DNA of 64,000 bases from JAGQOZ01 sp041399205 (GCA_041399205.1 JAWKTK010000007.1:1-64000); one strand, 5' to 3'; positions 47,961 through 58,648 are shown, counted from the stretch's first letter. Numbers and translations: made by a program. Notes: generated from the letters alone by a model not told the origin.

Positions 47961-48015
47961 GCCTTCGGCGTATGGCGACGTGCGTGGCCATGCTAGGATC
48001 TTTCGTACCTCAGAT
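47938..48015 (+). repeat. attC10, left half only
   Basis: R'' GCCTAAC (perfect), then CGGTTCTTACGCTAGGCC and TTCGGCG; an inner stretch GATCTTTCGTACCTCAGA also matches, but the right arm and R' box are missing. It marks the right end of the array. Confidence 0.8.
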
Positions 48016-48141
48016 ATTTCCATGCTGTCGTGTGCGAGCTTATTTGCAGCGGAAATGGCGAAATTAGCGGCAATGTGCGCCGAATCAATTTCGCCACCAT
48101 GAAACTCGACTAGCAGACTACGAACCGTGTGGCCTACGGCG

Positions 48142-48579
48142 CTACGACGTTTGAAACCACTTGGCAATCGAGCGTAGCATGGTGGGCAGGTTTCCCGATT
48201 CTTCTTCGCTCTTGAGCGATTTCGATGTTGCTTCGGGGCGACGGCTCGCCAGCCCGTCTAATTCGCCATCATCCAGCCAAAAGCCAAAGCAGTCTTCGCA
48301 GCGATCAATTCGAATGGAACTACCCAGCATGTAGTAAACACCTTGCAGCCGGCCTTCGCAGCGAGGACATTTCATGTAGCCGCTGGTTTCGCCGGTTCGA
48401 GGTTCCGGATTTCCGTATTGGCGTTCCAATTTTTCTTCCGGTTGAGACAACTGGAGTTCGCGAATCCGTTCCAATTCACCTCGATCACACCAAATGCCGT
48501 CACACTGATGGCACTTGTCCAATTCCACGTCGCCAATGTTGACTCGTGCCAATTCCGCACCGTCTCGAGGGCATTTCAT
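48142..48579 (-). CDS. TFIIB-type zinc-finger protein
   Basis: About 145 residues with two zf-TFIIB motifs. The first is MKCPRDGAELA ... LDKCHQCDGIWCDRGEL, the second MKCPRCEGRLQ ... IDRCEDCFGFWLDDGEL, each with four cysteines. ATG 48579 follows an AAAGGAACGGAAG ribosome site and puts the first CxxD at the N-terminus. The C-terminal 35 residues are charged and end in a short amphipathic piece. Small proteins of this kind are widespread in bacteria without assigned function. First ordinary chromosomal gene right of the array. Confidence 0.85.
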   Translation of the reverse strand: MKCPRDGAELARVNIGDVELDKCHQCDGIWCDRGELERIRELQLSQPEEKLERQYGNPEPRTGETSGYMKCPRCEGRLQGVYYMLGSSIRIDRCEDCFGFWLDDGELDGLASRRPEATSKSLKSEEESGNLPTMLRSIAKWFQTS

Positions 48580-48697
48580 CTTCCGTTCCTTTCGTACCAA
48601 TACGGTCGCAAACATTCGCCGGCATTATAGCTTGTGTCCCCAGCAACCAGAAAGCGGCTGCGGACACAATTCTGCAGCTTCCGCCAACCGCAAGATA

Positions 48698-49390
48698 CTA
48701 TGGTTCGAACCGTCGCCATTGCGAAAAGTGCGGCATCATCGTCTCGTGGCCTCGGCTATCTTTCAGCAGCGTCGTAATATCGGCAGATAGCGAAATGCGT
48801 ACGTCGTCGCATTCACTGGGCGTCGTCGAATGCAACGTTTTGGAAGGAAAGATCAAGATTTCTCCTTCGGCAGCGTCGATGGAAACGGCGTTCCACGTCA
48901 ACATACTCGGTTGGCGAATGAACCCCAGCGCCGCTTTCGATGGACTGAGGATGCCTCGAGAAAATTCATTGGGATGTGATTCGGTCATGAAGTTGATGGC
49001 ACCTGACCGAGGCGGCTTCTTCAGATAATAGGCCACGCTGATATTCGACTGTTCGTGCGAATGATCGCTGATGCGTTCACCTTTCCTAGTGACCGTGGCC
49101 CACGCTCGTTGAAAATAGAAATCGATCAAATCCGTGTCGAATCCTAGCGACGCCGTGTATTCGCGCACCAATTTCCCAATCTGCTGAAACAGTGGTTGAA
49201 ATGCTTCTAATTGAAACAGGAATTCGAATCCTCGAGTATCACCCAGCCAAGCGCTGTGCGAAGTAGCTCGAGCCGCGGTTTCCGCTTCCATCCGCATCAC
49301 ATGTTCGACCAAGCTCTGCTGATACGAAGCGTCCAACACCACTCGGTCTCGATACACCGACAGAGGAAACAAATGTGTGAACGATCCCAT
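48698..49390 (-). CDS. Putative 2-oxoglutarate-Fe(II) oxygenase (TIGR02466-like)
   Basis: 230-residue protein beginning MGSFTHLFPLSVYRDRVVLD. The double-stranded beta-helix region has RISDHSHEQSNISVAYYLK, with a likely His ligand pair, and the distal EILIFPSKTLHSTTPSECDD with RISLSADI, where the last His and Arg would bind iron and 2-oxoglutarate. The layout is that of the TIGR02466 family of putative oxygenases. No signal peptide. Substrate unknown. Confidence 0.8.
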   Translation of the reverse strand: MGSFTHLFPLSVYRDRVVLDASYQQSLVEHVMRMEAETAARATSHSAWLGDTRGFEFLFQLEAFQPLFQQIGKLVREYTASLGFDTDLIDFYFQRAWATVTRKGERISDHSHEQSNISVAYYLKKPPRSGAINFMTESHPNEFSRGILSPSKAALGFIRQPSMLTWNAVSIDAAEGEILIFPSKTLHSTTPSECDDVRISLSADITTLLKDSRGHETMMPHFSQWRRFEP

Positions 49391-49464
49391 GAAACTGTCC
49401 TTTGAAGTGGCCGAAGGCCAAGGTAAACAATATTCGGCAATCTACCCAACATTTTTGCCGTATC

Positions 49465-51910
49465 TCATTCTTGCGGACCGACTGCCACACGTTTCGGACG
49501 AAAGAACAGAATCAGCATCGCTGGCAAAAAGACCATGTCACCAATGAGTGCCGCACCGATTGTGGCGCAGGCCATGCTGGCAAACATGCGAATGTCAGGC
49601 AAATCGCTGGTCAACGCCGTCCCAAATCCCAACACCATGATCAACGTTGTGGTCAACAGCGCGTTACCGATGCCCATGTAGGTTCGCTTAGCCGCAATGG
49701 CGACGTCGTCGCGAGGCTGAGGCTGGTGCGTCGTGTCTTCATCTACAATCGCATTTTGACCTTGCCGAGCTTCATCTTCCAATTCGCCCAACTCTTGCGT
49801 AAACCGAGTCAGAAAATGAATGGTGTCATCCACCGCAATGCCCAAACAAACCGTAAACGCGCAGACGGCGGCAAAGTCCAAAGTTCCTCGAGTGATCGCC
49901 AGGACACAAGCGGTGACGGCCAGCGGAAACACGTTGGGCACAATTGAAATCAATCCCAAGCGGAAAGATCGATACACAATCGCAATGACGCTAAAAATAA
50001 TCACGGACGCAGCAGCCAAACTGGCGGCAAGATCCTGGACAACTCGGAATAGTTCTCGTTGTCGGCGAACCGCTTGTCCTACCAACAGAAAGCGAAAGCC
50101 GGTCTCGTCGCTCAATTGCTGCAGCGAATTTTCCAATTCGATAAATGCCGGTTCGTACTGAGCGATCCCCGTATCTTTGACGCGAAACCGCACGAACGCG
50201 CTTGACGCAACGATTCGTTCAAAAACGTATCGCGCACTCGAAGTGAACCAGCATTGCAATCGCCGGGGCCAGTCGTTCATCAGCCGCTTGCTGCCGATAG
50301 CCAGGTTGGAGCGATTCATACAAATCGTGAACCGACAGGGAATAGCCGAACAAAGGCTCGGCGTCCAGCGTCCGTTCTACCTTGTCAATCACTTCCAAAA
50401 ACGTCTTTCGATCGGTTCCCTGATCCCAGCGAATCAAAACCTGGGCCTGATCAATGCCACCCAGCTTTTCGTCACACAACGACAATACCTGAAAGCTTTC
50501 AGTGTTTTTAGGCAACGAACTCTTGGTGTTGTTATCCGGCCGCAAAGAAAAAGACGCAGCCAACAAAACCAGTGTCAGGCCAATTGCCCACCACGAATGT
50601 TTTCTGGGTCGGGCAATCACTCGATCAATCACCCATTCTGATCGACTCAGCTGATGCGTCAAAATGTCCTTATCATGGCCTCGATCAATTCGCTTTCCCA
50701 AGAACGTGGTACACAAGAACGGAATGACCGTGATCACTGCAAAGAACGAAATGACGACACCGATGGCACAAGCGTAACCAAAATCGCGAATGTATTCCGA
50801 ATGAGCCAAACGCAGCGAACCAAAGCCGACGCACGTCGTAAACGACGTCAAGAAACAAGCCAGCCCCACCAAGCGAACCGACATGGCCGCCGCTTCTGGA
50901 GCAGGTACGCCTCGAGCACGACACTTGCGAATATGCATCATCAGGTGAATACCGTCCGTGAGCCCCACCATGCTGACCAAGACAGGCAAAATGATGGACG
51001 TCAACATATTGGTGGGCGCGTCTATCAACTTCAAAATGCCGGTCGCCCACACAATCCCCAAGGCTGGAGCACCAGCCACAATCATCACCGCCCCGACACC
51101 TCGAAACAAGAACATGGTGATAAAGAACGCCAGACCGTAGCCCAGAAACTGAAACCAAACCTGGTTGCGGCGCAATGACGCTCGTTGTTCCACCATGATC
51201 GGAATCCGTCCGGCCAGATAGAAATCCACGTCGACGTTACGTTCGGCCAGGATGCCTTTGGCCGTAGACCGAACGTCTTGCACCATCTTTGCCACTTGCT
51301 GGACCTGATGCCATTGCACGGCCACGGAAAACAGCAGGACCGTGCCATCTTCGGACACCAGATAACCTGGCGCGATGGGATGAGCAAGCACATTTGTCTT
51401 GGCCTTAGCGAAGACGTCATCCGCTGCATCGTCGGCTGGCAAAATAGGTCCAGGAACGCCAAAGCGATTAAAGATGGGAACTTGGTCGAGCCATAACACT
51501 CGGTAGACGGCATCCAACTGATTGACTTTCGCCGCCATTTCTCGCAGCGCCGCGATCGTCTGCGGACGAAACACATCTTCGCCCTGAACCACGATGAAGA
51601 AGTCTTGATTGTCAAAATTGTCCCACTGCCATTGATTCAGCTGTGCCTGAAGCTGGCCCGAACTCGCCTTCAACGCCGCAGTTTTAAGCTCATCGACTGC
51701 CACCGCATCACGCTGAGCATTACTTGCGAACCGAGTTTCCAGCAGCTGTTGAACTTCTTGGCGACGTTCCGGTAGTGACGCAAAGTGGTCATTCGAATTC
51801 GCCGTTGTCAAATGTCCATAAATCGCCACGGCCGTCACAATCACAATGAACCGTCCGACCAACCAGCGGCGTTCCAAGAACAAGTTCGCATAAAGATGGA
51901 TGGGGTTCAT
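49465..51910 (-). CDS. RND superfamily exporter, HAE3/MMPL-type (frameshifted)
   Basis: About 815 residues in two frames joined near 50260. The first membrane helix is RFIVIVTAVAIYGHL; a periplasmic domain follows, then a five-helix block with ILPVLVSMVGLTDGIHLMMH (the GxxxD motif of RND motif regions) and ISFFAVITVIPFLC. The second half repeats this layout: periplasmic domain, LISIVPNVFPLAVTACVLA, CLGIAVDDTIHFLTRF, IGDMVFLPAMLILF. Such hydrophobe exporters in planctomycetes move lipids or hopanoid-like molecules; the substrate cannot be read. No adaptor or TolC gene is adjacent. Confidence 0.87.
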
Positions 51911-52052
51911 GAATGCCGTTCGTCAAAAATGTGCCCTGGATGTTGCCGAAAAACGCAGCAAAGCGAACCGTCGCAATCTGGAAATCATAACCGAATCCAC
52001 GGCCCGATTTCTTGCTAATTCTGTCCACAAGCCTTACCGAGAGCCAACCCCG

Positions 52053-55000
52053 CTATTCTGCCGGTAAAGACTCCAAATACGCAATCAGCGAAGCCAATTC
52101 ATACGCATTCAACTGATCCACCAAACCGTTGGGCATGCTGGAAATCTCCGATTTTCCTCGTTCTTCAATCTCGTCTGTAGACAACACAATCCGTTTCGAC
52201 GTATTGTCTCGCAACTCTATTTCCACTCCGCCTTCACGAACCACATAACCGCTGACCGTCTTGCCATCTTTTAAATCAAACCATTGGGTGGCAAAACCCT
52301 GAGCTACCACGGCGCTGGGCGCCACAATGGACTGAGTCAATTCGGGGCGTTTGTATCTGGCCGCAATGCCGCCCAAGAACGGCCCCTTCAGCGGTTCGAC
52401 CGGCGACACCGTATGGCACGTGGTGCATTGCTTTTGAACGAACAGCTGACCGCCCACGCGACGATCACCGTCTAGGTCGGCCACCAGGTTTTGCACTTCT
52501 TCCACTGATTTCCCTGCCAACGAATCTTGCGGATGATTCGACAAGCGTTCTTGGCGACGCTGCACAGAGGCCGCTAATGTCTTGAGCTGGCCGTCTTCCG
52601 CCGCCAGAGCTTGCACTTCGTTCGCGTAGCTCTTGGAACCGACAAATTGGATGGCTTGCAGTAGGCTACGAGTAATCGTGGGAGATTTCCACGCTTTCAA
52701 GACGAGTTCATCGGCTGCCGATTTCGCTTCATCAGACAACTGGTCCGATTCCAACAGAGACAGGATCACGGCAAACCCGAGCTGTCGGTGGTTGGCTTCT
52801 TCGCTTTCGGCCTGCTGCATGAACTTGTCAGCCGTAACGGCCAGCGCTGGATCAAAAACAAATCGATTGACCGCGTGACGAATCGCTTCGTTGCGTTCGC
52901 GTCGATTTCCCATTGCGGCCGCCACGGCGTTGATGCGAGCCTCCAGAGCGGCATCTGAAGTTGACAAACTCAAGATGTGTAGCGCCAGCGCTTTTCGTTC
53001 TGCCGATTCATCCTTATGTGCAATTTCCGCCAGTTGCGTCACCAGTTCTTCATCCACAGTATCTTGATTCGCCAACTGTGTCAGATCTAATTGGCCTTCT
53101 TCCAACGGTAGATTCAAGCCGGGCATTTTGATTTGGTTTCTAGCGACCTGTTTGCCCAACGCGACCAATTCAACATGGTCTAGTTTGCCAGCGATAACGG
53201 GCAGCGCTTCTTCAATGGCGGATGTCATGTCCCAACGAGCCAACCGATAGTACGGTCCGGTGGTGTCGGGCCGAGTGCCCCACCAGCCGCTGGTCCATTC
53301 GCCTTCTTGATGAAACAGTCGACACAGAGCCGACGCAATCGCCAGCCGTCGCGAATTGTCGGGCACGGAATTGGCTAATTCGATCAGGCGTTTGACCACG
53401 TCGGCGCGATGCAACCGCTGTAACACTCGCAGCGCCGCTTGTGCTTCTTCCAGCGAACCTGATTCGACCACTTGCAAACAACTGGCTGCTGCTTCCAAGC
53501 GAACCAATGCCGACACCGCCAAATGCGCAATCACGCCCGACGTGTCACCTGTGGTCGGCGAATGGGACGGATCGGACAGATCCGGCGCAACGGCAAGTGG
53601 AATCAATTGTGCCGCCGGTGCGACATCGCCAATCCGAGCGATCGCGATGATGGCTTGTGCACGAACATGCGGATTGTCATCGGACAAATATTCGGCCACT
53701 CGATCCACCGGCACCGAACCGTTTTGCGGAATTCGATCCGCGATTGCTCGAAGCAAAAACTCGCGCACCGCCGCATCGGATAGTAGTTCCGCCAAAAACG
53801 CCGTTGCCGCTTCGCCTTGCCATTGTTTCAGCGTAAAGATGGCCGCAATGCGCTGAGGCACCGTCAGATCGGCGGAACGAGCCAACGTCTGTAGTCGTTG
53901 AACGGCTACGTCATTAACCGGTTGACGCAACAGCCATTGCTGGGCGTTCAGCCGTACGACATGACTGGGCGAAGCGATCTCTTCGACCAATTCGGCAGAA
54001 GACTGATTGGCAAAATTCGGCACCGAGATATCGGCGGTTCGTTTAGCCGACGTCAGTCGCACAATGTAACCGACGTTGTCGCCTGAATACGTGTATTTGC
54101 CGTTTTGCCAGCTGGCGATAAACAGACGGCCCGACGCGTCGATGTCCAAGTCGGTAGGGCTGGGAATGTCCAAGAAGACCTCTTGGCCCGCCTGAAAACT
54201 GGCTCCTTGATCGGTTAGCGGATGCTGAAAAACTTTGCTTCGGCCCCAATCACACGTTAACAACAGGTCCGAGCCAAAACTCGGTTCGGAAACAAACAAC
54301 GCTCCGGTTCCCGATCCGCCGCCGTAGTCTGCCAGCGGTTGCATGATGTCTTCGTTGAAGTTCTTGTAGAGCGAAGGGTAACCGAAGTTTGCGCCGAACA
54401 GAAGATGACTCAGGCGAATATCCCAACCGCCGCCGTCGTTGGTGTTGTCTCGAGTAAAAGCGTTGAGATAGGGATCGATGGCCACGTCATAAATGTTCCG
54501 CTGGCCGCGACAGAAAATTTCCATTTCCGAACCATCCGGCCGCACTCGAACAACGCCGCCGCCTAGCAACTGCAACGTGGTACCATCAGACCCTTTGGCG
54601 TTGAGAAAACCGTAATCACCCACCGCCACATACAACCAGCCGTCAATCCCCATGCGCACTCCGTTGGTTGTATGATCCGCTCCGCGAAAACTCAGATCAT
54701 ACCCCAGTCCTTCAACCAGCGTCTTCGTTTCGTCCGCCACTCCATCGCCGTCGGTGTCTCGATACGCGGTTAGAAACGGAGGATGAATAACGTACAGCGT
54801 ATCGGCTGCGTAACACATGCCTCGAGGACTTTCGATTTTGGGGACGAAGTCCGTATATTCGTCGGCCACACCATCGTCGTCCGTATCCACACAGCGAACG
54901 ATTTTGCCTCGGTTCGGTTCACGATCTAACGAACTGTTCAAGTCAACGGAAACAAAGACGATTCCGTCTGGCGATACGGCCAGCCCTACCGGGTAGGTCA

Positions 55001-55145
55001 CGTCGGGTGGCTGGCTGAAAACAGTCAATTGAAAGCCTTCTTGCGGCGTCGGCGGTTTGACTTGAGCACAACCGATGGACGGGACCAACAGAGAAAGAAC
55101 AGCAGCGAGCGTCACAGAGTGCAAGCGAACGGCGGACATGACCAT
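52053..55145 (-). CDS. PVC-type heme-binding CxxCH protein
   Basis: 1030 residues in one frame. N-terminal signal (LHSVTLAAVLSLLVPSIGC, possible lipobox at IGC), then a sorbosone-dehydrogenase-like propeller (GFQLTVFSQPPDVTYPVGLA, VDTDDDGVADEYTDFV, GVRMGIDGWLYVAVGDYGF), a HEAT-like middle (NPHVRAQAIIAIARIGD) and a C-terminal cytochrome c with QKQCTTCHTVS as heme site, LKGPFLGGIAARYKRPEL and the NTSKRIVLSTDEIEERGKS tail. Same architecture as the 20075-23526 protein but only distantly similar. Presumably periplasmic dehydrogenase or heme-linked scaffold. Confidence 0.92.
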   Translation of the reverse strand: MVMSAVRLHSVTLAAVLSLLVPSIGCAQVKPPTPQEGFQLTVFSQPPDVTYPVGLAVSPDGIVFVSVDLNSSLDREPNRGKIVRCVDTDDDGVADEYTDFVPKIESPRGMCYAADTLYVIHPPFLTAYRDTDGDGVADETKTLVEGLGYDLSFRGADHTTNGVRMGIDGWLYVAVGDYGFLNAKGSDGTTLQLLGGGVVRVRPDGSEMEIFCRGQRNIYDVAIDPYLNAFTRDNTNDGGGWDIRLSHLLFGANFGYPSLYKNFNEDIMQPLADYGGGSGTGALFVSEPSFGSDLLLTCDWGRSKVFQHPLTDQGASFQAGQEVFLDIPSPTDLDIDASGRLFIASWQNGKYTYSGDNVGYIVRLTSAKRTADISVPNFANQSSAELVEEIASPSHVVRLNAQQWLLRQPVNDVAVQRLQTLARSADLTVPQRIAAIFTLKQWQGEAATAFLAELLSDAAVREFLLRAIADRIPQNGSVPVDRVAEYLSDDNPHVRAQAIIAIARIGDVAPAAQLIPLAVAPDLSDPSHSPTTGDTSGVIAHLAVSALVRLEAAASCLQVVESGSLEEAQAALRVLQRLHRADVVKRLIELANSVPDNSRRLAIASALCRLFHQEGEWTSGWWGTRPDTTGPYYRLARWDMTSAIEEALPVIAGKLDHVELVALGKQVARNQIKMPGLNLPLEEGQLDLTQLANQDTVDEELVTQLAEIAHKDESAERKALALHILSLSTSDAALEARINAVAAAMGNRRERNEAIRHAVNRFVFDPALAVTADKFMQQAESEEANHRQLGFAVILSLLESDQLSDEAKSAADELVLKAWKSPTITRSLLQAIQFVGSKSYANEVQALAAEDGQLKTLAASVQRRQERLSNHPQDSLAGKSVEEVQNLVADLDGDRRVGGQLFVQKQCTTCHTVSPVEPLKGPFLGGIAARYKRPELTQSIVAPSAVVAQGFATQWFDLKDGKTVSGYVVREGGVEIELRDNTSKRIVLSTDEIEERGKSEISSMPNGLVDQLNAYELASLIAYLESLPAE

Positions 55146-55444
55146 ATTTTTCTAGAATTGCGAAGGTTGGAATCAGACACCAAGCAAATGCAGCTCAGCG
55201 AAGTATTTTGTGGGGCAGCCTATTTTGAACCAGAAAAATCTGGTTGGAACCCTTTAGTTTAGACCAAAGTCAGATCGGTTCGAATGGGCCATTTCCAACT
55301 TTACTTCGCTTCACTAGTAAAAGGGAGCGAGTTGCATTTTTGGCGAGCGTGCCAGATACAAATGGGCCTGAAAGTAGCATTCCTTCGGAAAAATCGATAC
55401 GATCTTGGTGCCATTCCAACCTTTGATTCCAGGAGCCAGAATCG
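55146..55444 (+). other. Divergent intergenic region, 299 bases
   Basis: Separates the reverse cytochrome gene from the forward TIM-barrel gene and must carry both promoters. No convincing boxes, repeats or small genes found. The ribosome site of the next gene is CCAGGAGCCAGAATCG. Confidence 0.5.
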
Positions 55445-56398
55445 ATGCCCTTAAATCGAACCGATCATCTACAACCGAATCGTCGTCAAGCTATCCAACT
55501 GGCGGCAGGCGCAGCCGTGGCCTCCCAAGTAGGCCGATCCGCCACCGCTGCCGCTCCGGCATCTCGTGATCCTGCGAACCGGCGAATTCGACAATCGATT
55601 GTCCATTGGTGCTTTGGTTCACATGGCGAAAAGTGGTCCGTCGAACGCACTTGCCAAGTTGCCCAAGAGCTTGGATATGAAAGCGTTGAATTGATTTCGC
55701 CCGAAAACTTGCCGTTCCTTCAGAAGTACGAATTAACTTGCGCGATTGTGGGCGTACCTGTTTCGCCAGGACCGGCCTTTATGCGAGGTTTCAATAATCC
55801 AGAATTTCATCCTATGTTGATTGAAAACACCAAGAAGTCGATCGACTACGCCGCGGACAACGGATTTCCAAACGTGATTGCCTTCACCGGATTTAGTGCC
55901 AAGGACGTGACCAAGGCGGACGGCCCGCACTGGACGCGGGAAGAAGGCGCCAACCATTGTGTAGAAGGATTCCAACGAGTTATGGACTATGCCGAACAAA
56001 AAAAGGTCAACGTGTGCTTGGAGATGCTCAATTCGCGAGACGCAGAACAGATGAAAGGTCATCCAGGTTATCAGGGTGACCATACCGATTATTGTATCGA
56101 GATCATTAAACGCGTTAATTCTGAGCGAATGAAACTGTTGTTCGACATTTATCACGTTCAGATCATGGACGGCGATGTGATTCGACGCATTCGCGAACAT
56201 GCGAAGTACATTGGCCACGTTCACACGGCCGGGAATCCGGGACGCCGCGAATTAGACGATCAGCAAGAAATCAACTATCCACCCATCATGCGTGCGTTTC
56301 AGGAAGTGAACTATCAAGGGTTTGTCGGCCAAGAATTTATCCCCACGGGCGACCCGTACAAAGGACTAAAAGAAGCCTTTGCCATTTGCGATGTCTAA
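55445..56398 (+). CDS. Hydroxypyruvate isomerase-like TIM-barrel protein, Tat-exported
   Basis: 317 residues of the AP-endonuclease-2/xylose-isomerase-like barrel. A twin-arginine signal (PNRRQAIQLAAGAAVASQVG) is followed by IRQSIVHWCFGSHGEKWSVE, GYESVELISPENLP, NVCLEMLNSRDAEQMKGHPG (metal-binding Glu), KLLFDIYHVQIMDGDV and YIGHVHTAGNPGRRELDD, NYQGFVGQEFIPTGDP. These fit the hydroxypyruvate isomerase branch, although a periplasmic location suggests a sugar or sugar-acid isomerase. Stands alone. Confidence 0.88.
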   Translation: MPLNRTDHLQPNRRQAIQLAAGAAVASQVGRSATAAAPASRDPANRRIRQSIVHWCFGSHGEKWSVERTCQVAQELGYESVELISPENLPFLQKYELTCAIVGVPVSPGPAFMRGFNNPEFHPMLIENTKKSIDYAADNGFPNVIAFTGFSAKDVTKADGPHWTREEGANHCVEGFQRVMDYAEQKKVNVCLEMLNSRDAEQMKGHPGYQGDHTDYCIEIIKRVNSERMKLLFDIYHVQIMDGDVIRRIREHAKYIGHVHTAGNPGRRELDDQQEINYPPIMRAFQEVNYQGFVGQEFIPTGDPYKGLKEAFAICDV

Positions 56399-56541
56399 TC
56401 TGGCTTTTGAAGAAGTGTTTAATTGCCTTCAATTTGTGTCTAAGTCTTTTACGTAGTCGTCAATGTTGCGTACACTAAAGGCTTGGTGAACAGATGCCTA
56501 GCATCATTTGGTTAACAACCCGGAGGTTTGAGGTACTAAAC

Positions 56542-58290
56542 ATGAGAAGTTATGGAATGGGGCTGTTGCTGGCTTTTTTCGTGGGAACAGCAACCACGCA
56601 GGGACAAATTCAGATCACGGAAATCATGGCAGATTCCGTCGACGACACGAATTGGGAATGGATCGAAGTTCGCAACACCAGCGGCGCCGAGTTGAGCCTA
56701 AACGGTTATGTCTTTGACGATGACGATGGTTCCGCCTTAGATGCAGCGAATATTACGTCCACCACGGCCATACCGGACAACGGGGTGGCCGTGTTATACA
56801 ACGGAACCAATCTGGAATTTGATGACGCTCGATTTCGCAATGCGTGGAACTTGTCGACGTCAGTACCGTTGATCGGTGTAACAAGTCCGCCAGGATTGAA
56901 CAACGGCGGCGACGCCATTGGTTTGTGGCCCACACTGAATTCGTATTCGCTAGATATCGGCGATGGAGATCAGGACGGCGATAATGAAGTGCTGCAATTC
57001 AGCAACGCGGCTGCAACCATTGATTTTGGCACGGGCTTTCCCAGCCCTTCGGCGGCCTCAATCTATTGGACCGGCAACGGCACCATCACCGATGGCACCA
57101 ACTGGAGCGCCAGTGAAGACGGAATTGCCGGAGCCACGACCAGTAAAGAGACCTTCTTCAGCTCAATCCAAATCAATACGATTGACGACGTAGGCAACCC
57201 CGGATCGATTCCCGGCGGAACCGCTGCACAAGGCATCTTGTTTACCGAAATCATGTACAACCCCAGTTCGGATGACGACGACTGGGAGTGGGTAGAAATC
57301 TACAACAACACGGGACAGGCCATCGACTTTTCGGCAACACCGTATGTCTTTGATGACGAAGGCGGCAGTGCTTGACGCTGCTAACATCACGGCTGGTACG
57401 GTGGCGAACGGATCGGCCGCAATTCTCTTCAATGGTGATCATTACCGAACAAAACATGAAAGACGCCTGGGAGCGGACAGCAATTACATTGCAGTCCGAG
57501 ATTTCTCGGCGGCTCAATAACGGCGGCGATACGATTGGTTTGTGGAGTAATTTTGACGCGTATTCCACGGCCGATCGATCAAACGGTGACTTCGCTTCCG
57601 CCGTCGTGTCGTTAACGTACGATGACGCAGCGGATGATGGCTGGCCTGCGGACGACGGAGCTGCGTCGATTTCGCTCGTATCTCTTGACGCCAACCCAGC
57701 ACTCGGTGCCAGCTGGGCTCAGTTCTATCGAAAACGGTTCCGTGAATTCGTCAGCTGCATTTCAAGTCGGTGTGACCGATCATCCCGGCGGTGATGTTGG
57801 TAGTCCAGGTGTGTTTAATGAATCGGGCGGCAACAACGTTGTCGGAGACTTTGACAACGATGGTTTCTTGACGGCCAATGATATCGACATCCTGTCTGAC
57901 GTGGTCAATGCTGGTTCACATGACGCGGACTTTGATTTGACGGCGGACGGGTTGGTGGACGAAGCGGATCGAGCCCATTGGGTGGAAAGCTTGAAGAACT
58001 CGTATTTTGGCGATGCCAATTTAGACGGTGAATTCAACACGTCAGACTTTGTAGCGGTATTCACCACTGGCGAATACGAAGATGCCGAAGCGGGCAATTC
58101 CGGTTGGGCCACGGGCGACTGGAATGGTGACAAAGAATTCAGCACCACCGATTTTGTGGTCGCGTTTTCTGGCGGCGGCTTTGAAATCGGGCCTCGGCAA
58201 GCGGTCGCCGGTGCTCATAGCGTGCCCGAACCAGCCGGACTGGGCGCACTATGGTTGGCACTCTTCCCGCTGATTCGTCGGCGACGCTAG
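56542..58290 (+). CDS. Secreted lamin-tail-domain protein with dockerin-like repeats and PEP-CTERM (frameshifted)
   Basis: ATG 56542 gives a signal peptide (MGLLLAFFVGTATTQGQ). Two lamin-tail (LTD) domains follow: IQITEIMADSVDDTNWEWIE with LNGYVFDDDDGSALD, and LFTEIMYNPSSDDDDWEWVE with YVFDDEGGSA. Then, after frame changes near 57365, 57440 and 57700, come type-I dockerin-like units (DFDNDGFLTANDIDILSD, LTADGLVDEADRAHWVE, GDANLDGEFNTSDFVAVF, GDWNGDKEFSTTDFVVAF) and a PEP-CTERM sorting signal, VPEPAGLGALWLALFPL with RRRR. About 580 residues. Predicted to be sorted to the cell surface or outside. Confidence 0.85.
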
Positions 58291-58324
58291 TGTCGTCGTC
58301 CTTTTCTCAGCTTGAAAGCTTTCA

Positions 58325-58353
58325 AAGCCGGTTCGCACGAACCGGCTTTTTTC
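58325..58353 (+). terminator. Rho-independent terminator
   Basis: AAGCCGGTTCG / CGAACCGGCTT stem with a very short loop, followed by TTTTC; 35 bases after the stop of the lamin-tail protein. Confidence 0.9.
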
Positions 58354-58648
58354 GTTGATTGACCGAGATACGACACCGGGCGTCGTCAATTGCGGGATTC
58401 GGACCCAAATCTCCTAATTCCACCTAGGCAAGGTGTAACGGTTTTTCCGTCGGTCTTCGCGGTTCGCTTCGCACAACCGCTTCATTCGGAACTCTACATT
58501 CCGACCAGGCTGCGGTACGGTCAGAAACATTAAGCCCGGAATCGCCGCGAGTTCGATCATAACCGAACCACACGGAGTATTAGCTCGTCCTGGCACAATT
58601 CCTACCGCCGCCACATGAATACTCCCACGCGATTAGAGGATTCGAACT
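58354..58648 (+). promoter_or_regulatory. Upstream region of the efflux operon, 295 bases
   Basis: No gene seen; should hold the promoter of the TolC-HlyD-MacB operon. No operator-like palindrome stands out. Confidence 0.4.

Larger units (their letters stand above)
41164..48015 (+). mobile_element. Integron gene-cassette array with ten attC sites (CALIN-like)
   Basis: Ten copies of a ~137-nt element in one orientation alternate with short unrelated genes, giving repeat-to-repeat distances of about 460, 830, 640, 630, 580, 550, 745, 630 and 950 bases, the usual cassette size. Each repeat opens with an RYYYAAC-like box (best GCCTAAC) and closes with a GTTRRRY-like box (best GTTGGAC), with inner inverted arms GGTTTTTACG and CGTAAAAACC; that is attC architecture. 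Most cassette genes end inside or within about 40 bases of the next attC. The homogeneity is like the repeats of Vibrio chromosomal integrons. No integron integrase, attI or Pc is visible, so the array is either an integrase-less cluster or a distal segment of a larger one. Confidence 0.9.

Noticed and set aside
41164..48015. CRISPR array as explanation for the regular repeats
   Set aside because: Repeats are about 137 nt, spacers are 300-800 nt and coding, and the repeat ends match attC boxes.
40882..48141. Search for an integron integrase around the array on both strands
   Set aside because: No frame shows the R...H-x-x-R...Y recombinase boxes or the IntI-specific patch, so no integrase is annotated.
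47952..48167. Reverse 71-codon frame between the array and the zinc-finger gene
   Set aside because: It overlaps attC10 and the end of the next gene, and its composition shows no coding character.
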